In this document: positions 48,110 to 58,577 of the stretch, one piece after another
Layout: every line of letters begins with the position of its first letter
How positions within the stretch are numbered: position 1 is the first letter of the stretch
NCBI RefSeq assembly: GCF_001610835.1
Contig: NZ_CP011270.1
Coordinates: 6,156,001-6,220,000, forward strand
From: Planctomyces sp. SH-PL14
GTDB lineage: Bacteria > Planctomycetota > Planctomycetia > Planctomycetales > Planctomycetaceae
Direction: 5' to 3'
Length of the DNA: 64,000 nt
Program-made: the position numbers and the translations under genes
The notes under the pieces: model-generated
Databases searched by the model: none
What the model was told of the DNA's origin: nothing
The model's input: the letters and a program-made list of their open reading frames with translations, nothing else

Positions 48110-48427
48110 ATGCCTCGGGGAGACAAGTCGGCATACACCGACAAGCAGAAACGCAAAGCGGAACACATCGAAGAGTCCTACAAGGACCAGGGCGTGTCCG
48201 ACAAAGAGGCCGAACGCCGGGCCTGGGCGACGGTGAACGCCACCGATCACGGCGGGAAGAAGAGTGGTTCCGGACGGGGCAAGGAATCGAATCCGGAACC
48301 GTCCCGCAAGGGAGGTCGGAAAGGAGGGGCGGCGTCCGCCCATCGGACCGCCGCCGAACGCTCCGCCTCGGCTCGTAAAGGGGCCGCCACCCGCAAGAGG
48401 AACGCGGCCGCTGCGGCTCGCTCGTAG
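48110..48427 (+). CDS. Small basic 'plasmid stabilization'-type protein with KGG motif
   Basis: 105 residues, highly charged. The N-terminal half (GDKSAYTDKQKRKAEHIEES, AERRAWATVN) matches a widespread small family often annotated as plasmid stabilization protein. The C-terminal half contains KGGRKGGAASAHRTAAERSA and an Ala/Arg/Lys tail like histone H1 or KGG stress proteins, suggesting nucleic-acid binding. AAGGAG lies 7 bases ahead. No partner toxin gene is adjacent, so the annotation as plasmid maintenance should be taken loosely. Confidence 0.85.
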   Translation: MPRGDKSAYTDKQKRKAEHIEESYKDQGVSDKEAERRAWATVNATDHGGKKSGSGRGKESNPEPSRKGGRKGGAASAHRTAAERSASARKGAATRKRNAAAAARS

Positions 48428-48465
48428 TCATCGTCTTCGTTCTTTCCAGAACACCCTTCCAATGA

Positions 48466-48499
48466 AAAACGCCGTGATGAATGTTCATCACGGCGTTTT
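48466..48499. terminator. Bidirectional terminator
   Basis: AAAACGCCGTGATGAA (48466-48481), loop TG, TTCATCACGGCGTTTT (48484-48499): a perfect 16-bp stem with T or A runs on both sides, placed between two convergent genes. Confidence 0.9.
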
Positions 48500-48568
48500 C
48501 GTCCGGAGGAGGCCGGACAGTCTTCTGAGGCGACTACCGGGATTCGCCCTGGGGCGATGCCGGGGGTT

Positions 48569-49489
48569 CTACTCGTTCTTCTTGTCGGCGTTGTTGCGGT
48601 TCTGCCGTTCTTCGCGGCGGGCCGAGCGATCTTCCTTGTCGGCGTGCTTGTCCAGCTTTTCCATGACGTCGATCGCGTGCTTCATGTGCTTCTCGGCGGT
48701 CTCGCGGCCTTCCGACAGGACCTGGGCCAGGTCGCCCGAGGCATGCCGTTCCAGGACCGTCAGCTTGTCTTTCATCGCCGCGTGCTTGGCGATCTGCATC
48801 CCGATGAAGCACTGATCGACCTCATGATCCTTCTTGTCGTTCAGCATTTCCTTCGACGAAGCCAGGCACTGCTGAGCGATCTCGCGATGGACCTGCATGA
48901 AGTCGAGTCCGGCCGCATCGCCGCGGAAGCCGGTGGTCCGCTGGACGGGGGTGGCGGCGTTCGGGTTGGCCGCCACGTTCCGGTCCTGGTTGTTCCGATC
49001 GCGCTGCGTCGTGCTCTTGTCCTCGCGATCCGTTGAGTTCAAGAAGCCATTATCCGTGGATGCGTTCGGTGCAAAGCGGTCGAGCTTGGCGAGGAACGCC
49101 GAATGGTCCTTCACCATCATGTCGGCGAACTCTTTCGCCTCGTCGCTATGCAGTTTGTCCTTCGCGAACTTCGAGAGCGCGATCTCGCCCTGGTTGTCGA
49201 TCGCAACGCACTGGGCGATCGTCTGTTCCTTGTTCTGCCACTGTGCGTTGCCAGCGGCCTGTTCACCTGTTCGCTGAACGTTCTGGGGTTGTGCCTGAAC
49301 CCGTTGCCCTGGCTGGACCTGGACGCCCGGCTGACGCTGACCCGGCTGGACCTGTCCAGCTTCGCGGGCCCGGTTGGCCGGATTCGCATCTTCTGCCGCA
49401 GCTTTGCCGGGCGGCGTCTGTTGCGCCATGGTGACACCTGTCACGCACAGCCCCAAGGCGGCCGCCATCACTCCCTTTGCAAGCTTCAT
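48569..49489 (-). CDS. DUF4142 exported protein
   Basis: 306 residues with a signal peptide ending near VTMAQQ. A Gln/Pro/Val-rich low-complexity stretch follows (about 45-75; repeated QPGQR/VQPGQ). The two-part DUF4142 domain (EIALSKFAKDKLHSDEAKEFADMMVKDHSAF near 105-135 and LDFMQVHREIAQQC near 200) is interrupted by a 45-residue Asn/Asp/Arg-rich linker. It should be a ferritin-like helical bundle in the periplasm; function unknown. GGGAGAG lies just ahead of ATG 49489. Confidence 0.88.
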   Translation of the reverse strand: MKLAKGVMAAALGLCVTGVTMAQQTPPGKAAAEDANPANRAREAGQVQPGQRQPGVQVQPGQRVQAQPQNVQRTGEQAAGNAQWQNKEQTIAQCVAIDNQGEIALSKFAKDKLHSDEAKEFADMMVKDHSAFLAKLDRFAPNASTDNGFLNSTDREDKSTTQRDRNNQDRNVAANPNAATPVQRTTGFRGDAAGLDFMQVHREIAQQCLASSKEMLNDKKDHEVDQCFIGMQIAKHAAMKDKLTVLERHASGDLAQVLSEGRETAEKHMKHAIDVMEKLDKHADKEDRSARREERQNRNNADKKNE

Positions 49490-49715
49490 GATTCTCTCCC
49501 CTCGCGTGTCTTGTCGGCTGGGCACGCTCTCAACCTGTCGAACTCCTCGCCCGGCCGTCGTGCCCATCGAAGGTGGTCGCAAACCCAATGCCCGCGCCAG
49601 CCAGCCAGCCAGCGTCCCGCTGGACCGGGTGGCCGTGGAGCGATGGGATTGAGGTGGCGGGGGTCGTGCCGGCGAGCGCGCGGTTTGGGCAGGGGGAGCA
49701 GGTCGCTGACCAAGA

Positions 49716-50037
49716 ACCGGGTCCAGGGGCACCCTGGTGGGGGATGCAAGGGGGCAACGCCCTCTTGCCCGCCGGAGGCCTGGCCGTCGAGAGATGTCTG
49801 AAGGAGTGCGTGTCCAAACGCGGACACCGTGCCGGATGTCCCCTCACCAACCCGCTGGGATTGCAAAGCGAGTGGTGAGTCTTCAGCGCCGGTCCCACAA
49901 AGGGGACGTCCGTTGTGTCCCACGGTTCCTCATGGAAGTGCCTCCGGCGGCAAGGGGTCGAAACCCCTTGACCCCAGCGGCCGTCGCACGTTGGGTTTGA
50001 GCTGACAACGCTGTGCCGGCGAGGACGTTGTTCAAGC
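49716..50037 (+). repeat. 320-bp structured repeat, copy 11
   Basis: Full-length copy between the divergent DUF4142 and cupin genes. The rest of the gap, 49490-49715, contains no recognised gene. Confidence 0.92.
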
Positions 50038-50121
50038 GAGACGGACGCGGGCTTGAGTTCCTCCACGCACCGGCGGAACAATCGCAACACAGGATCCCGA
50101 TTCCTCGCACAATCGCCCGCC

Positions 50122-50496
50122 ATGCAAACCGGCTTCATCGACCTCGCCCGCCTGACCCCCATCTCGCCCGTCCCCGGCTGCCGGATGCGGACGCCGTTCG
50201 GGCAGAACCTCATGCTCTCCTACTTGGAGATGGACAACGGCGCCGAAGTCCCCCTCCACCACCACCCGCATGAGCAGGGAGGCATCCTCATCCGCGGCCG
50301 CCTCCAGCTCACGATCGGCGACGAGACCCGCGTCGTTGAAGCCGGATCGCTCTTCCTGATCCCCTCCAACGTCCCGCACCGCGCCGTGGCGATCGACGGC
50401 CCCGCCACGGTCCTCGATGTCTTCAGCCCCGTCCGCGAAGACTACGCCGAGCTCACGAACCGCTACATCCCGCCGCTCGAAGCCCCCGCCGGTTAG
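50122..50496 (+). CDS. Cupin-domain protein
   Basis: 124-residue single-domain cupin. The metal motif is PLHHHPHEQGGILIRGRLQLTIG and the second is LIPSNVPHRAVAIDG, giving the usual His/His/Glu-type/His site. Small cupins of this kind act as sugar epimerase-like, dioxygenase-like or binding proteins; the sequence does not decide. ATG 50122 has no clear ribosome binding site. Confidence 0.88.
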   Translation: MQTGFIDLARLTPISPVPGCRMRTPFGQNLMLSYLEMDNGAEVPLHHHPHEQGGILIRGRLQLTIGDETRVVEAGSLFLIPSNVPHRAVAIDGPATVLDVFSPVREDYAELTNRYIPPLEAPAG

Positions 50497-50518
50497 GCTC
50501 TGCTCGGAAACGTATACC

Positions 50519-50574
50519 AGCCCGAAGCGCGAGCGAGGGACGGCGTCTGAATTCCCTCGCTCGCGCTTCGGGCT
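50519..50574. repeat. 22-bp perfect palindrome (REP-like)
   Basis: AGCCCGAAGCGCGAGCGAGG plus GA (50519-50540), a 12-base loop, and the exact reverse complement TCCCTCGCTCGCGCTTCGGG plus CT (50553-50574). It lies between convergent genes. A single arm also occurs at 12290-12314. Confidence 0.92.
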
Positions 50575-50633
50575 AGTGTGGACTGGACGCTCTCCACGTC
50601 GATTGCAAACAGACGCTGATGGGCTGGCCCGCC

Positions 50634-51971
<1,338 letters not shown>

Positions 51972-52068
51972 GGGGCTCTCCTGTCGCGGAACGTGCCAGC
52001 GGGAAACGGAACGGTCGGTCTCATATCACCGGCGAGCGAAGGAGCGTCGCCGGGCCACAGGAGCAGCG

Positions 52069-55053
52069 CTACTTCTCCAGAAACATCGGACTGTGGACAA
52101 CATACCGCAGTAGATCGCGCATCCGATACCCCTCTCGGCGGAGCCGCACGGCGTCCTGCTTGAGCGTGGCGAGTTCGGCGTAGGACAACGTCCGGCCGTT
52201 GGCGTAGGTCTGCAGGTGCTTCAGGAGGCTGAAGGCGACCTGGTCGAGCCGGGCGTGGGCGAGATGGGTCCGCAGGTCGTCGAAGCCGGCCACCTTCGCG
52301 CCGTCCGGCAGCGTCGAGCGGGCGTCGACCGCTTCGGTTTTCCGGCGGCCCCCGGCGTCGAACTCTTCCAGCGGCAGGCCCCACGGGTCGATCTTGGTGT
52401 GGCACTGGACGCAGCCGGTCTGGTTGCGGTGGACTTCCAGCCGCTCCCGGAGCGAAAGCTTCGGGTCTTCCTTCACCATCGGGACGTTCGGCGGCGGGTC
52501 GTCGGGAGGCTCGGCCACGAGCCGGCGGGCGATCCAGGCCCCGCGCTTGATCGGGTTTGCCTCGCGTCCGTCGGAGAGGCCCGCAAGGATTGCCGGCTGG
52601 GTCAGCAGGCCGCCCAGGTCCCTCCGACCGTGAGGGATCGCCGCGAACTCGAAGCCGCTTTCGCTCCGGTCTCCCAAGTCGTAATAGCTGGCGACCACTT
52701 CATTGGCGACCACAAACTCGGAGGCGATCAGATTCCGCGCCGGGAGGTTCTCCCGGAACAGGTGCCTCAGGAATTCCACGGGCTCCCGCCGCAGCTGAGT
52801 CCGGGCGTCGCGCGTCAGCTTCGGGAATCGCTTCCGGTCCGGTTCCAGGACGGCGAACTTGTCGAGCGCGAGCCACTGGGAGCCGAATTCCTCGACGAAG
52901 CGGTCGAACCGCGGATCGGCGATCAGGCGGTCCATCTCGGAGTCGAGCGACTCCCGCAGCCCGCCGAATGCCCCGAGTTCAACGGTCTGAACGTCGGGCG
53001 GCCCGTTCCAGAGGAAGTACGACAGCTTGGAAGCAAGCTCCTGACCGTCCAGGGGCTCCGGCTCGGGGCCCTGGCTGTTCTCGACGAGCATCAGGAACTT
53101 CGGGGACGTCAGCCCCACAAGGAGCGCGTCGCGCACGTTGTCTCGGAACTTTCCTCCCGCGTTGACGTAGACCTTGAAGAGAGGATTGACGTCTTCCTGC
53201 TGTGCTGCCCGGCGAAACGCTCTTGAGGCGAAGTCGTGAAGGATTCGCCAGGCCGCCGCGTTGTCCTCTTCGAGCGGGCCGCCTGGGTACGGAGCCGCCG
53301 AACCGAAGATCCTCATGTGCGACGGCGGCGGCCAGGTGTCGTAGTACGGGCCTTCGAACTCGACGGAGCGGATGAGGAGCCGCGGCATGTCGCGGCCGTC
53401 GGTGTACTCGCTCCGGACGCCGATCTCGCGGATACCGGCGAGATAGTTGACGTTGTCCTTCTCGACGTCCGGGCTCGGGAAGTTGCGGATCGCTCCCTCG
53501 AAGACGAACGTCGCCAGTTCGGTTCCCGGCACCGTCACGGGCTCGCCGACCGGCGCAAGCGTGCTGCCGCAGTCCCGCCGCAGGCCGAGGTGGACTCCCA
53601 ACTGCGGCAGACGCTTCTCGAACTGGACGAACCTCCCCGCGACTTCGTCCTCCGCGGGGAGAGGCGTGAGGACGATCCGCTCCAGCGCCGCCTTCCCGGC
53701 CGAGACAGCGGTGACCGGTAGCGGGCCTGCCGGCAGCCGGGCCACGAGGAACGCCGGCTGGCTCAGCAGTCCGGAGAAGTGCCGGTTCCCCAGCGTGAGC
53801 GTCAGGTCGTGCGGCTTCTCGGGCTCTTCGTCGGCGCCGGGAGCCGCCTTGTGGACGTCCACCTGGTAGATCCCGGCGGCGGGAATTTTCGCTTCGACCG
53901 GCCCGTTGGGCTGCGGGACGAGGACCTGGCCCGCCGTCGGTGCGCCGTCGTCTGCCAGTGGCCGCAGCGAGGCGCCGGCATCGAGGATCAGGCCGTCGTC
54001 GTACTTTGCGGCGGTGACCGTCACGCGAAAGCGTCCGTCGTCGGGGAGCTCCCGCAGCGAGATCTTGAAGTTCGCCCGCGGGCCATAGGTGCTTTCGACG
54101 CCGAAGATCTCGCCGCTCGGAATCGCCGGCCGGAGGAGCAGTCCCTCGGGAACGGTCTCGTAGGCACGCCCCTTGGGATAGCCGTGCGTTCCCCGCATGC
54201 AGGCGAAGACCGCGTGGTAGATGCTGTCGTACTCCCGCCAGCCGCGGACTGTGTCGTTTCCCTGGTAGCCCTCGATGAACCGGAACTTCGTCTGCATCGC
54301 GAAGGGAGCGAACGGGAATGGCTTTTTGATGGCAGGCTCGGTGACGACGAAATCCGCGTTGTCGAGGAGCAGGCTGTCGGCGCCCAGGATCAGCTTGTCC
54401 GGGCACGGGGCCGGGTTGATCGTCCGTCCGAGTTCGACCTTGAACCTCTGGATCGTGGGCCGGGATGCGGGATCGACGATGCAGCGGTCGAGGGCCCGTT
54501 CGGCGATTTCGAGGTAGGCCTCGATGAGGAGAGGGGAGAGGGCGAGGGTTTCCTGGTTGTTGACGAAGCCGTCCTTGGAGACCGCGTCCGGGGGGAGGAT
54601 GTCGGTCAGTTCGTCGTCGAGGAGCAGGAGCTCTCGGAGTGTGTTGCGGTATTGGGCAACGGTCAGCCGGCGGGCGCCGCCGTTCTTGGGTGTGGGCCGC
54701 GAGCGGGCGATGTCGAGGCCTTGTTCGATCCAGTTGAGGAACGCTGTCCGTTCGGCGTCGGTGGGTTGAGGTTCGTCTTCGGGGGGCATGGCCCGGCTGG
54801 CGACCTGGCGGCGGATGCCTTCCCAGAGTTTGAGCTGTTGGTCGGCGAGGGTGGTGTCGAGGTGATCGACGCGGATGCCGGACATCATTTCGTCGACGCT
54901 GTGGCAGCGGATGCAGTTCTGCTTGAGGAACGGTCCGACGTGTTCGTCGAAGCTGCGAGCGAGCGCGGCCGCATCCTCCGCCCGACTAGCGACGGGAGCT
55001 GCGAGCGCTATCAGAAGAAACAGCGGCAGGAGCCGAAGGGGAGGGGAGGTCAT
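52069..55053 (-). CDS. DUF1592-type planctomycete cytochrome protein
   Basis: 994-residue exported protein with a signal peptide ending near ASRAED and two heme-binding motifs: CIRCH near the N-terminus (about 47-51) and CVQCH near residue 890. Between them lie DUF1587 ([16 protein letters not shown]), a central beta domain, DUF1595/DUF1592 ([26 protein letters not shown]), DUF1588 ([20 protein letters not shown]) and DUF1585 at the end ([12 protein letters not shown]). It is the first gene of a pair with the DUF1552 gene. A respiratory or oxidative role at the cell surface is assumed from the hemes only. Confidence 0.93.
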   Translation of the reverse strand: MTSPPLRLLPLFLLIALAAPVASRAEDAAALARSFDEHVGPFLKQNCIRCHSVDEMMSGIRVDHLDTTLADQQLKLWEGIRRQVASRAMPPEDEPQPTDAERTAFLNWIEQGLDIARSRPTPKNGGARRLTVAQYRNTLRELLLLDDELTDILPPDAVSKDGFVNNQETLALSPLLIEAYLEIAERALDRCIVDPASRPTIQRFKVELGRTINPAPCPDKLILGADSLLLDNADFVVTEPAIKKPFPFAPFAMQTKFRFIEGYQGNDTVRGWREYDSIYHAVFACMRGTHGYPKGRAYETVPEGLLLRPAIPSGEIFGVESTYGPRANFKISLRELPDDGRFRVTVTAAKYDDGLILDAGASLRPLADDGAPTAGQVLVPQPNGPVEAKIPAAGIYQVDVHKAAPGADEEPEKPHDLTLTLGNRHFSGLLSQPAFLVARLPAGPLPVTAVSAGKAALERIVLTPLPAEDEVAGRFVQFEKRLPQLGVHLGLRRDCGSTLAPVGEPVTVPGTELATFVFEGAIRNFPSPDVEKDNVNYLAGIREIGVRSEYTDGRDMPRLLIRSVEFEGPYYDTWPPPSHMRIFGSAAPYPGGPLEEDNAAAWRILHDFASRAFRRAAQQEDVNPLFKVYVNAGGKFRDNVRDALLVGLTSPKFLMLVENSQGPEPEPLDGQELASKLSYFLWNGPPDVQTVELGAFGGLRESLDSEMDRLIADPRFDRFVEEFGSQWLALDKFAVLEPDRKRFPKLTRDARTQLRREPVEFLRHLFRENLPARNLIASEFVVANEVVASYYDLGDRSESGFEFAAIPHGRRDLGGLLTQPAILAGLSDGREANPIKRGAWIARRLVAEPPDDPPPNVPMVKEDPKLSLRERLEVHRNQTGCVQCHTKIDPWGLPLEEFDAGGRRKTEAVDARSTLPDGAKVAGFDDLRTHLAHARLDQVAFSLLKHLQTYANGRTLSYAELATLKQDAVRLRREGYRMRDLLRYVVHSPMFLEK

Positions 55054-55161
55054 TGGGGGGGGCCGGCAGGGCAGGGTCGAGCGGGAGGTCTATTATCAGC
55101 TGACCCATCAATGAACTTCAATGGTTTCGTCGGGAGCGATCGCTTGAGCGACGTACCATGA

Positions 55162-55487
55162 ACCGGGTCCAGGGGGACCCTGGTGGGGGGATGCAAGGGG
55201 GGCAACGCCCCCTTTGCCCGCCGGAGGCCTGGCCGTCGAGAGATGTCTGAAGGAGCGCGTGTCCAAGCGCGGACACCGTGTCGTATGCCCCCTCACCAAC
55301 CCGCGGGGATCGCAAAGCGAGCGGTGAGTCCTCAACGCCGGTACCACAGAGGGGACGTCCGTCGCTGACCACGGTTCCTCATGGAAGCGCCTCCGGCGGC
55401 AAGGGGGCGTGGCCCCCTTGACCCCAGCGGCCGTAGCACGTTGGGTTTGAGCAATGTGAGCTGCGCCGGCAGGGACATGGTTCGAGC
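55162..55487 (+). repeat. 320-bp structured repeat, copy 12
   Basis: Full-length copy in the gap between the divergent DUF1592 and kinase genes. The left hairpin is lengthened on both arms, GGGGGGC-AAC-GCCCCC. Confidence 0.92.
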
Positions 55488-55594
55488 ACTACGGATCGCT
55501 CCCTTTCGCGGACCGCGGCGGTAGAATTCAGAACTCACGTCCCCCTTCATTGCGCCGGCTTCCCAACCACGTCCCCTCTGCCGAAAACCGCCGC

Positions 55595-56470
55595 ATGCTT
55601 CAGTTCCTCAAGAACCTGTTTCAAAGCAAACCCAAAGTCCAGAAGCTCGACATCCGCCGGCGGTTCGAGCTCATCGGACGGATCGGGCAGGGGAGCATGT
55701 CCAAGGTCTGGCGGGCCAAGGACTCGCTGACCGGCAAGGTCGTCGCCCTCAAAGTCCTCGACGGACCGAAGACCGCCCGCCTCGAACAGAAGTTCGCCCA
55801 GATGGGGGTCCAACGACCCACGGAGGGCGAGATCTCCCTCACGCTACGCCACCCCAACATTGTCCACACTTACGAGCACGGGGTCACGACCGAGAACGAA
55901 CAGTTCCTCGTCATGGAGTTCATCGATGGCGTCAGCCTCAGCTACCTCGTCGACGTCCAGAACGCCCGGATGAAGGACCACTGCCTCTCCTACTGCATCC
56001 AGCTCGGCACCGCCCTCGAGTACCTCCACAAACAACTCTGGATCCACCGCGACCTCTGCCCGCGGAACGTCGTCGTCACGCCGGACGACGTCGTGAAGCT
56101 GATCGACTTCGGCCTGATGGTCCCCAACACGGAAGAGTTCCGCCGCCCCGGCAACCGGACGGGGACCGCCATGTACATGGCCCCCGAACTCATCAAGCGG
56201 CAGACGACCGACGAGCGGATCGACGTGTTCTCCTACGCGGTCACCTGCTTCGAGATGTTCACCAAGCAGCTCCCGTGGCGCGCGGGAGACACCCTCGAAT
56301 CGGTCCTGCAGCACATCAACAGCCCGCCCAAGGACCTCAAGAAGCTTCGCCCCGACCTGACCGACGGAGTGGTCCACGCGATCATGAAGGGCCTGGAACG
56401 CGACCCCCGCGACCGCTGGCCGTCGATGAAGGCGATGGTGGATGAGTTGAGGAAAGAGGCTGAAGGCTGA
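55595..56470 (+). CDS. Ser/Thr protein kinase, single domain
   Basis: 291 residues, essentially one Hanks-type kinase domain: GRIGQGSMSKVWRAK (glycine loop), VVALKVL (lysine), WIHRDLCPRNVVV (catalytic loop, with CPRN where bacterial kinases usually have KPAN), LIDFGLM (DFG), GTAMYMAPELI, and a C-lobe ending in RDPRDRWPSM. No membrane helix or sensor domain is present, so it should be cytoplasmic. Start ATG 55595 gives the usual short N-terminus. Confidence 0.92.
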   Translation: MLQFLKNLFQSKPKVQKLDIRRRFELIGRIGQGSMSKVWRAKDSLTGKVVALKVLDGPKTARLEQKFAQMGVQRPTEGEISLTLRHPNIVHTYEHGVTTENEQFLVMEFIDGVSLSYLVDVQNARMKDHCLSYCIQLGTALEYLHKQLWIHRDLCPRNVVVTPDDVVKLIDFGLMVPNTEEFRRPGNRTGTAMYMAPELIKRQTTDERIDVFSYAVTCFEMFTKQLPWRAGDTLESVLQHINSPPKDLKKLRPDLTDGVVHAIMKGLERDPRDRWPSMKAMVDELRKEAEG

Positions 56471-56578
56471 AAGGGGCGGGAGATCGGCGGATCGGCATAC
56501 CAGCCTGACGCGCGAGCGGAACGCGGCAACCGGGCTTGCCTGGGCGAGCAACACCTACCCCAAGGGGGTTACGCCCGA

Positions 56579-56770
56579 CAGCCCAGGGTTGCCGCGGAGC
56601 GGCTACCCTGGGTTTTGAGAATCCGATGATTGAACCCCGACGGGGTTCTGCCAAGTCATCGTTGTTCTGACGCAACCCCGATGGGGTTGGTGGGGCGTCG
56701 ACCTCGTAACCCAGGGTAGCCTGCGTTGCAGGCAACCCTGGGCTGTATGACGAAACCCCGTCGGGGTAGA
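56579..56770. repeat. Array of five hairpins with ACCC/GGGT arms
   Basis: Five stems in 190 bp: two large ones with CCCAGGGT/ACCCTGGG arms (56582-56612 and 56710-56742) and three small ones, GAACCCC-GAC-GGGGTTC (56632-56648), CAACCCC-GAT-GGGGTTG (56673-56689) and ACCCCGTCGGGGT (56755-56767). No coding potential. It forms part of the gap 56471-56961. Confidence 0.85.
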
Positions 56771-56854
56771 TCGAACCTCGCGTGGCGTCGCCAGCGGACA
56801 CGACTCGTCTGCGGTGTGGTCCGACTTCGATTCTCGTGCCATGCCAAATAAAAA

Positions 56855-56878
56855 AAGCCCGGTCCGAAGACCGGGCTT
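56855..56878 (-). terminator. Rho-independent terminator of the DUF1571 gene
   Basis: AAGCCCGGTC, loop of four, GACCGGGCTT; on the minus strand the stem is followed by seven T. It lies about 85 bp downstream of the gene at 56962-57990. Confidence 0.9.
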
Positions 56879-56961
56879 CTTGAGCAGGAGGCTGAAGTCT
56901 GCCGCGTCCGGCGAACCGTCCGCGTCAGGTGAACGCAACCTGCTACTTAAATTGTTGGCGA

Positions 56962-57990
56962 CTACTTGAGTCGCATGTAGTACTTCTTGTTCTTGGGGTC
57001 GAAGTCCGTCGGGCTCATCGCGTCGCTGACTTCAATTTCGGTATACGAGTAGTGTTCGATGAGGGAATTTTCGTCGGTGAGCGGTTTTCCTTTTTCTCCC
57101 CATCCGAAGTTCTTCACCATCACCGGCAGGGACATTTCTCGGTCCACGAGCATCTCGGACTTGCGATAAATTTCGCTGTGTGCCGGGTTCACGTACTCGC
57201 AGACGCAGCGGAAGCAGGGACGGTCTTCGAACGTCGCGTCTTCCGTGAACTGGCACAGCGTGGGGATCGATTCCTGCAGGTTGCGGACCTGGGCGTCGAT
57301 GATCTTGCGGGCCAGTCCCACGATGCCGACCTGTGTGATCGGGTGGCGGTTCTCAGCCATGACGAGGTCGCTGTTGATCGCCATCCGGAGGGTGCCGGAG
57401 AGGCGGCCCGCGATGCCGCCGGGCTGGCACAGAAGGCAGTTCTCATTCTGGCCATCGACGTAGATGACCTGCCGGCCTTTGTCGCCCGAACGCCACTTCA
57501 TGTAGACGCTGAAGGGGGCGTGACCCATCTTGAGGTCGATGTCCTGTCCTTCGAGGAGCGAGCCGCCGACGACTTCCTGCTTGAAGAACTTGCACTTGTA
57601 GTAGGGAGCCGCGGCGAACTTCTCGATCCCGCGCTGCAGGATCATGACGTTCATCTGCAGGCCCCACTTGCCCGTCAGCGTCTTCGCGTCGGGCTCGGGG
57701 ACGGGAACCAGCGTGCCGGGAGCGGCGACGCCGAGTCCGCCGGGGACGGGGAGGTCGACTGCCGCCGCGACGCGGATCGGTTCCGCAATGGGCATCTGAG
57801 CCAGGCTGGCGGAGGCCATGGACGGCAGGATGGGGAGCGTGAAGGCGGCTGCCGTCTTGCGCTCGATCGGGTCGGCCCCGACCGGGACGGGATCATCGAG
57901 GAGTCCCATCAGGCCGAACGCCGCGGCGAGCAGCAGGGAGGCCGTCACATTGGCCAGCCGGTTTTCCGAGCGCCAGAACCGTTTCCACAT
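56962..57990 (-). CDS. DUF1571 family exported protein
   Basis: 342 residues, with an N-terminal hydrophobic segment (about 13-32) acting as signal or anchor. A Pro/Val-rich linker precedes the DUF1571 domain (about 115-335), recognised by APYYKCKFFKQEVVGGSL, MKWRSGDKGRQVIYVDG, MAENRHPITQVGIVGLARKI and a YRKSEMLVDREMSLPVMVKNFGW stretch. The fold is thought to be related to lipoprotein-carrier (LolA-like) barrels. Two Cys pairs (CLLC, CVCEY region) may form disulfides. A strong terminator follows. Function unknown. Confidence 0.88.
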   Translation of the reverse strand: MWKRFWRSENRLANVTASLLLAAAFGLMGLLDDPVPVGADPIERKTAAAFTLPILPSMASASLAQMPIAEPIRVAAAVDLPVPGGLGVAAPGTLVPVPEPDAKTLTGKWGLQMNVMILQRGIEKFAAAPYYKCKFFKQEVVGGSLLEGQDIDLKMGHAPFSVYMKWRSGDKGRQVIYVDGQNENCLLCQPGGIAGRLSGTLRMAINSDLVMAENRHPITQVGIVGLARKIIDAQVRNLQESIPTLCQFTEDATFEDRPCFRCVCEYVNPAHSEIYRKSEMLVDREMSLPVMVKNFGWGEKGKPLTDENSLIEHYSYTEIEVSDAMSPTDFDPKNKKYYMRLK

Positions 57991-58172
57991 GCGGCCACCG
58001 GAGAGGCGGAGATGACGAGTGAAGGGACTTTTTTAGGTTGTCGGGTGGCAAACACTGCCGGCCGGATGTTTTCGGGATCGGCAGGAATGATCAGTCGAAC
58101 GGTCGAATGGGGACTCACCGTCAGGGTTTGCCTGGGTGTTCGGGTTTCGCTGATCGGATTGTTTTCGCGCGA

Positions 58173-58490
58173 GGTGAGCGTTCTTGCCGGACGGATGCTG
58201 ATAGCTCAAACCCGACGAGCCACGGCAACCGGGGTCAAGGGGGCAACCCCTTGCCGCCGGAGGCACTCCTGTGAGGAACCGTGGTAAGCAACGGACGCCC
58301 GTTTTGTGGTACCGGCGTCGAGGACTCACCGCTCGCCCCGGAATCCCCGCGGGTTGGTGAGGGGGCATCCGGCACATTCTCCGCGTTTGGACTCTCGCTC
58401 CTTCAGATGGTGCGAGAAGGGCGGGCCTCCGGCGGGCAAGAGGGCTTCGCCCCCTTGCATCCCCCACCAGGGGTACCCCCTGGACCCCGG
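58173..58490 (-). repeat. 320-bp structured repeat, copy 13
   Basis: Near-complete copy on the minus strand between the divergent DUF1571 and sulfatase genes. The first hairpin is enlarged to CCAGGGG-GTA-CCCCTGG. The segment usually reading CATCTCTCGACGGCCAG is diverged. Confidence 0.9.
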
Positions 58491-58577
58491 TCATCTCTCC
58501 AGTTCGCCCACTCCACGCCGGTCGACCCGTCCCGTAAAGTACTCTCACTCCCGTCCATCGAGACAAAGTGAGTCCCC

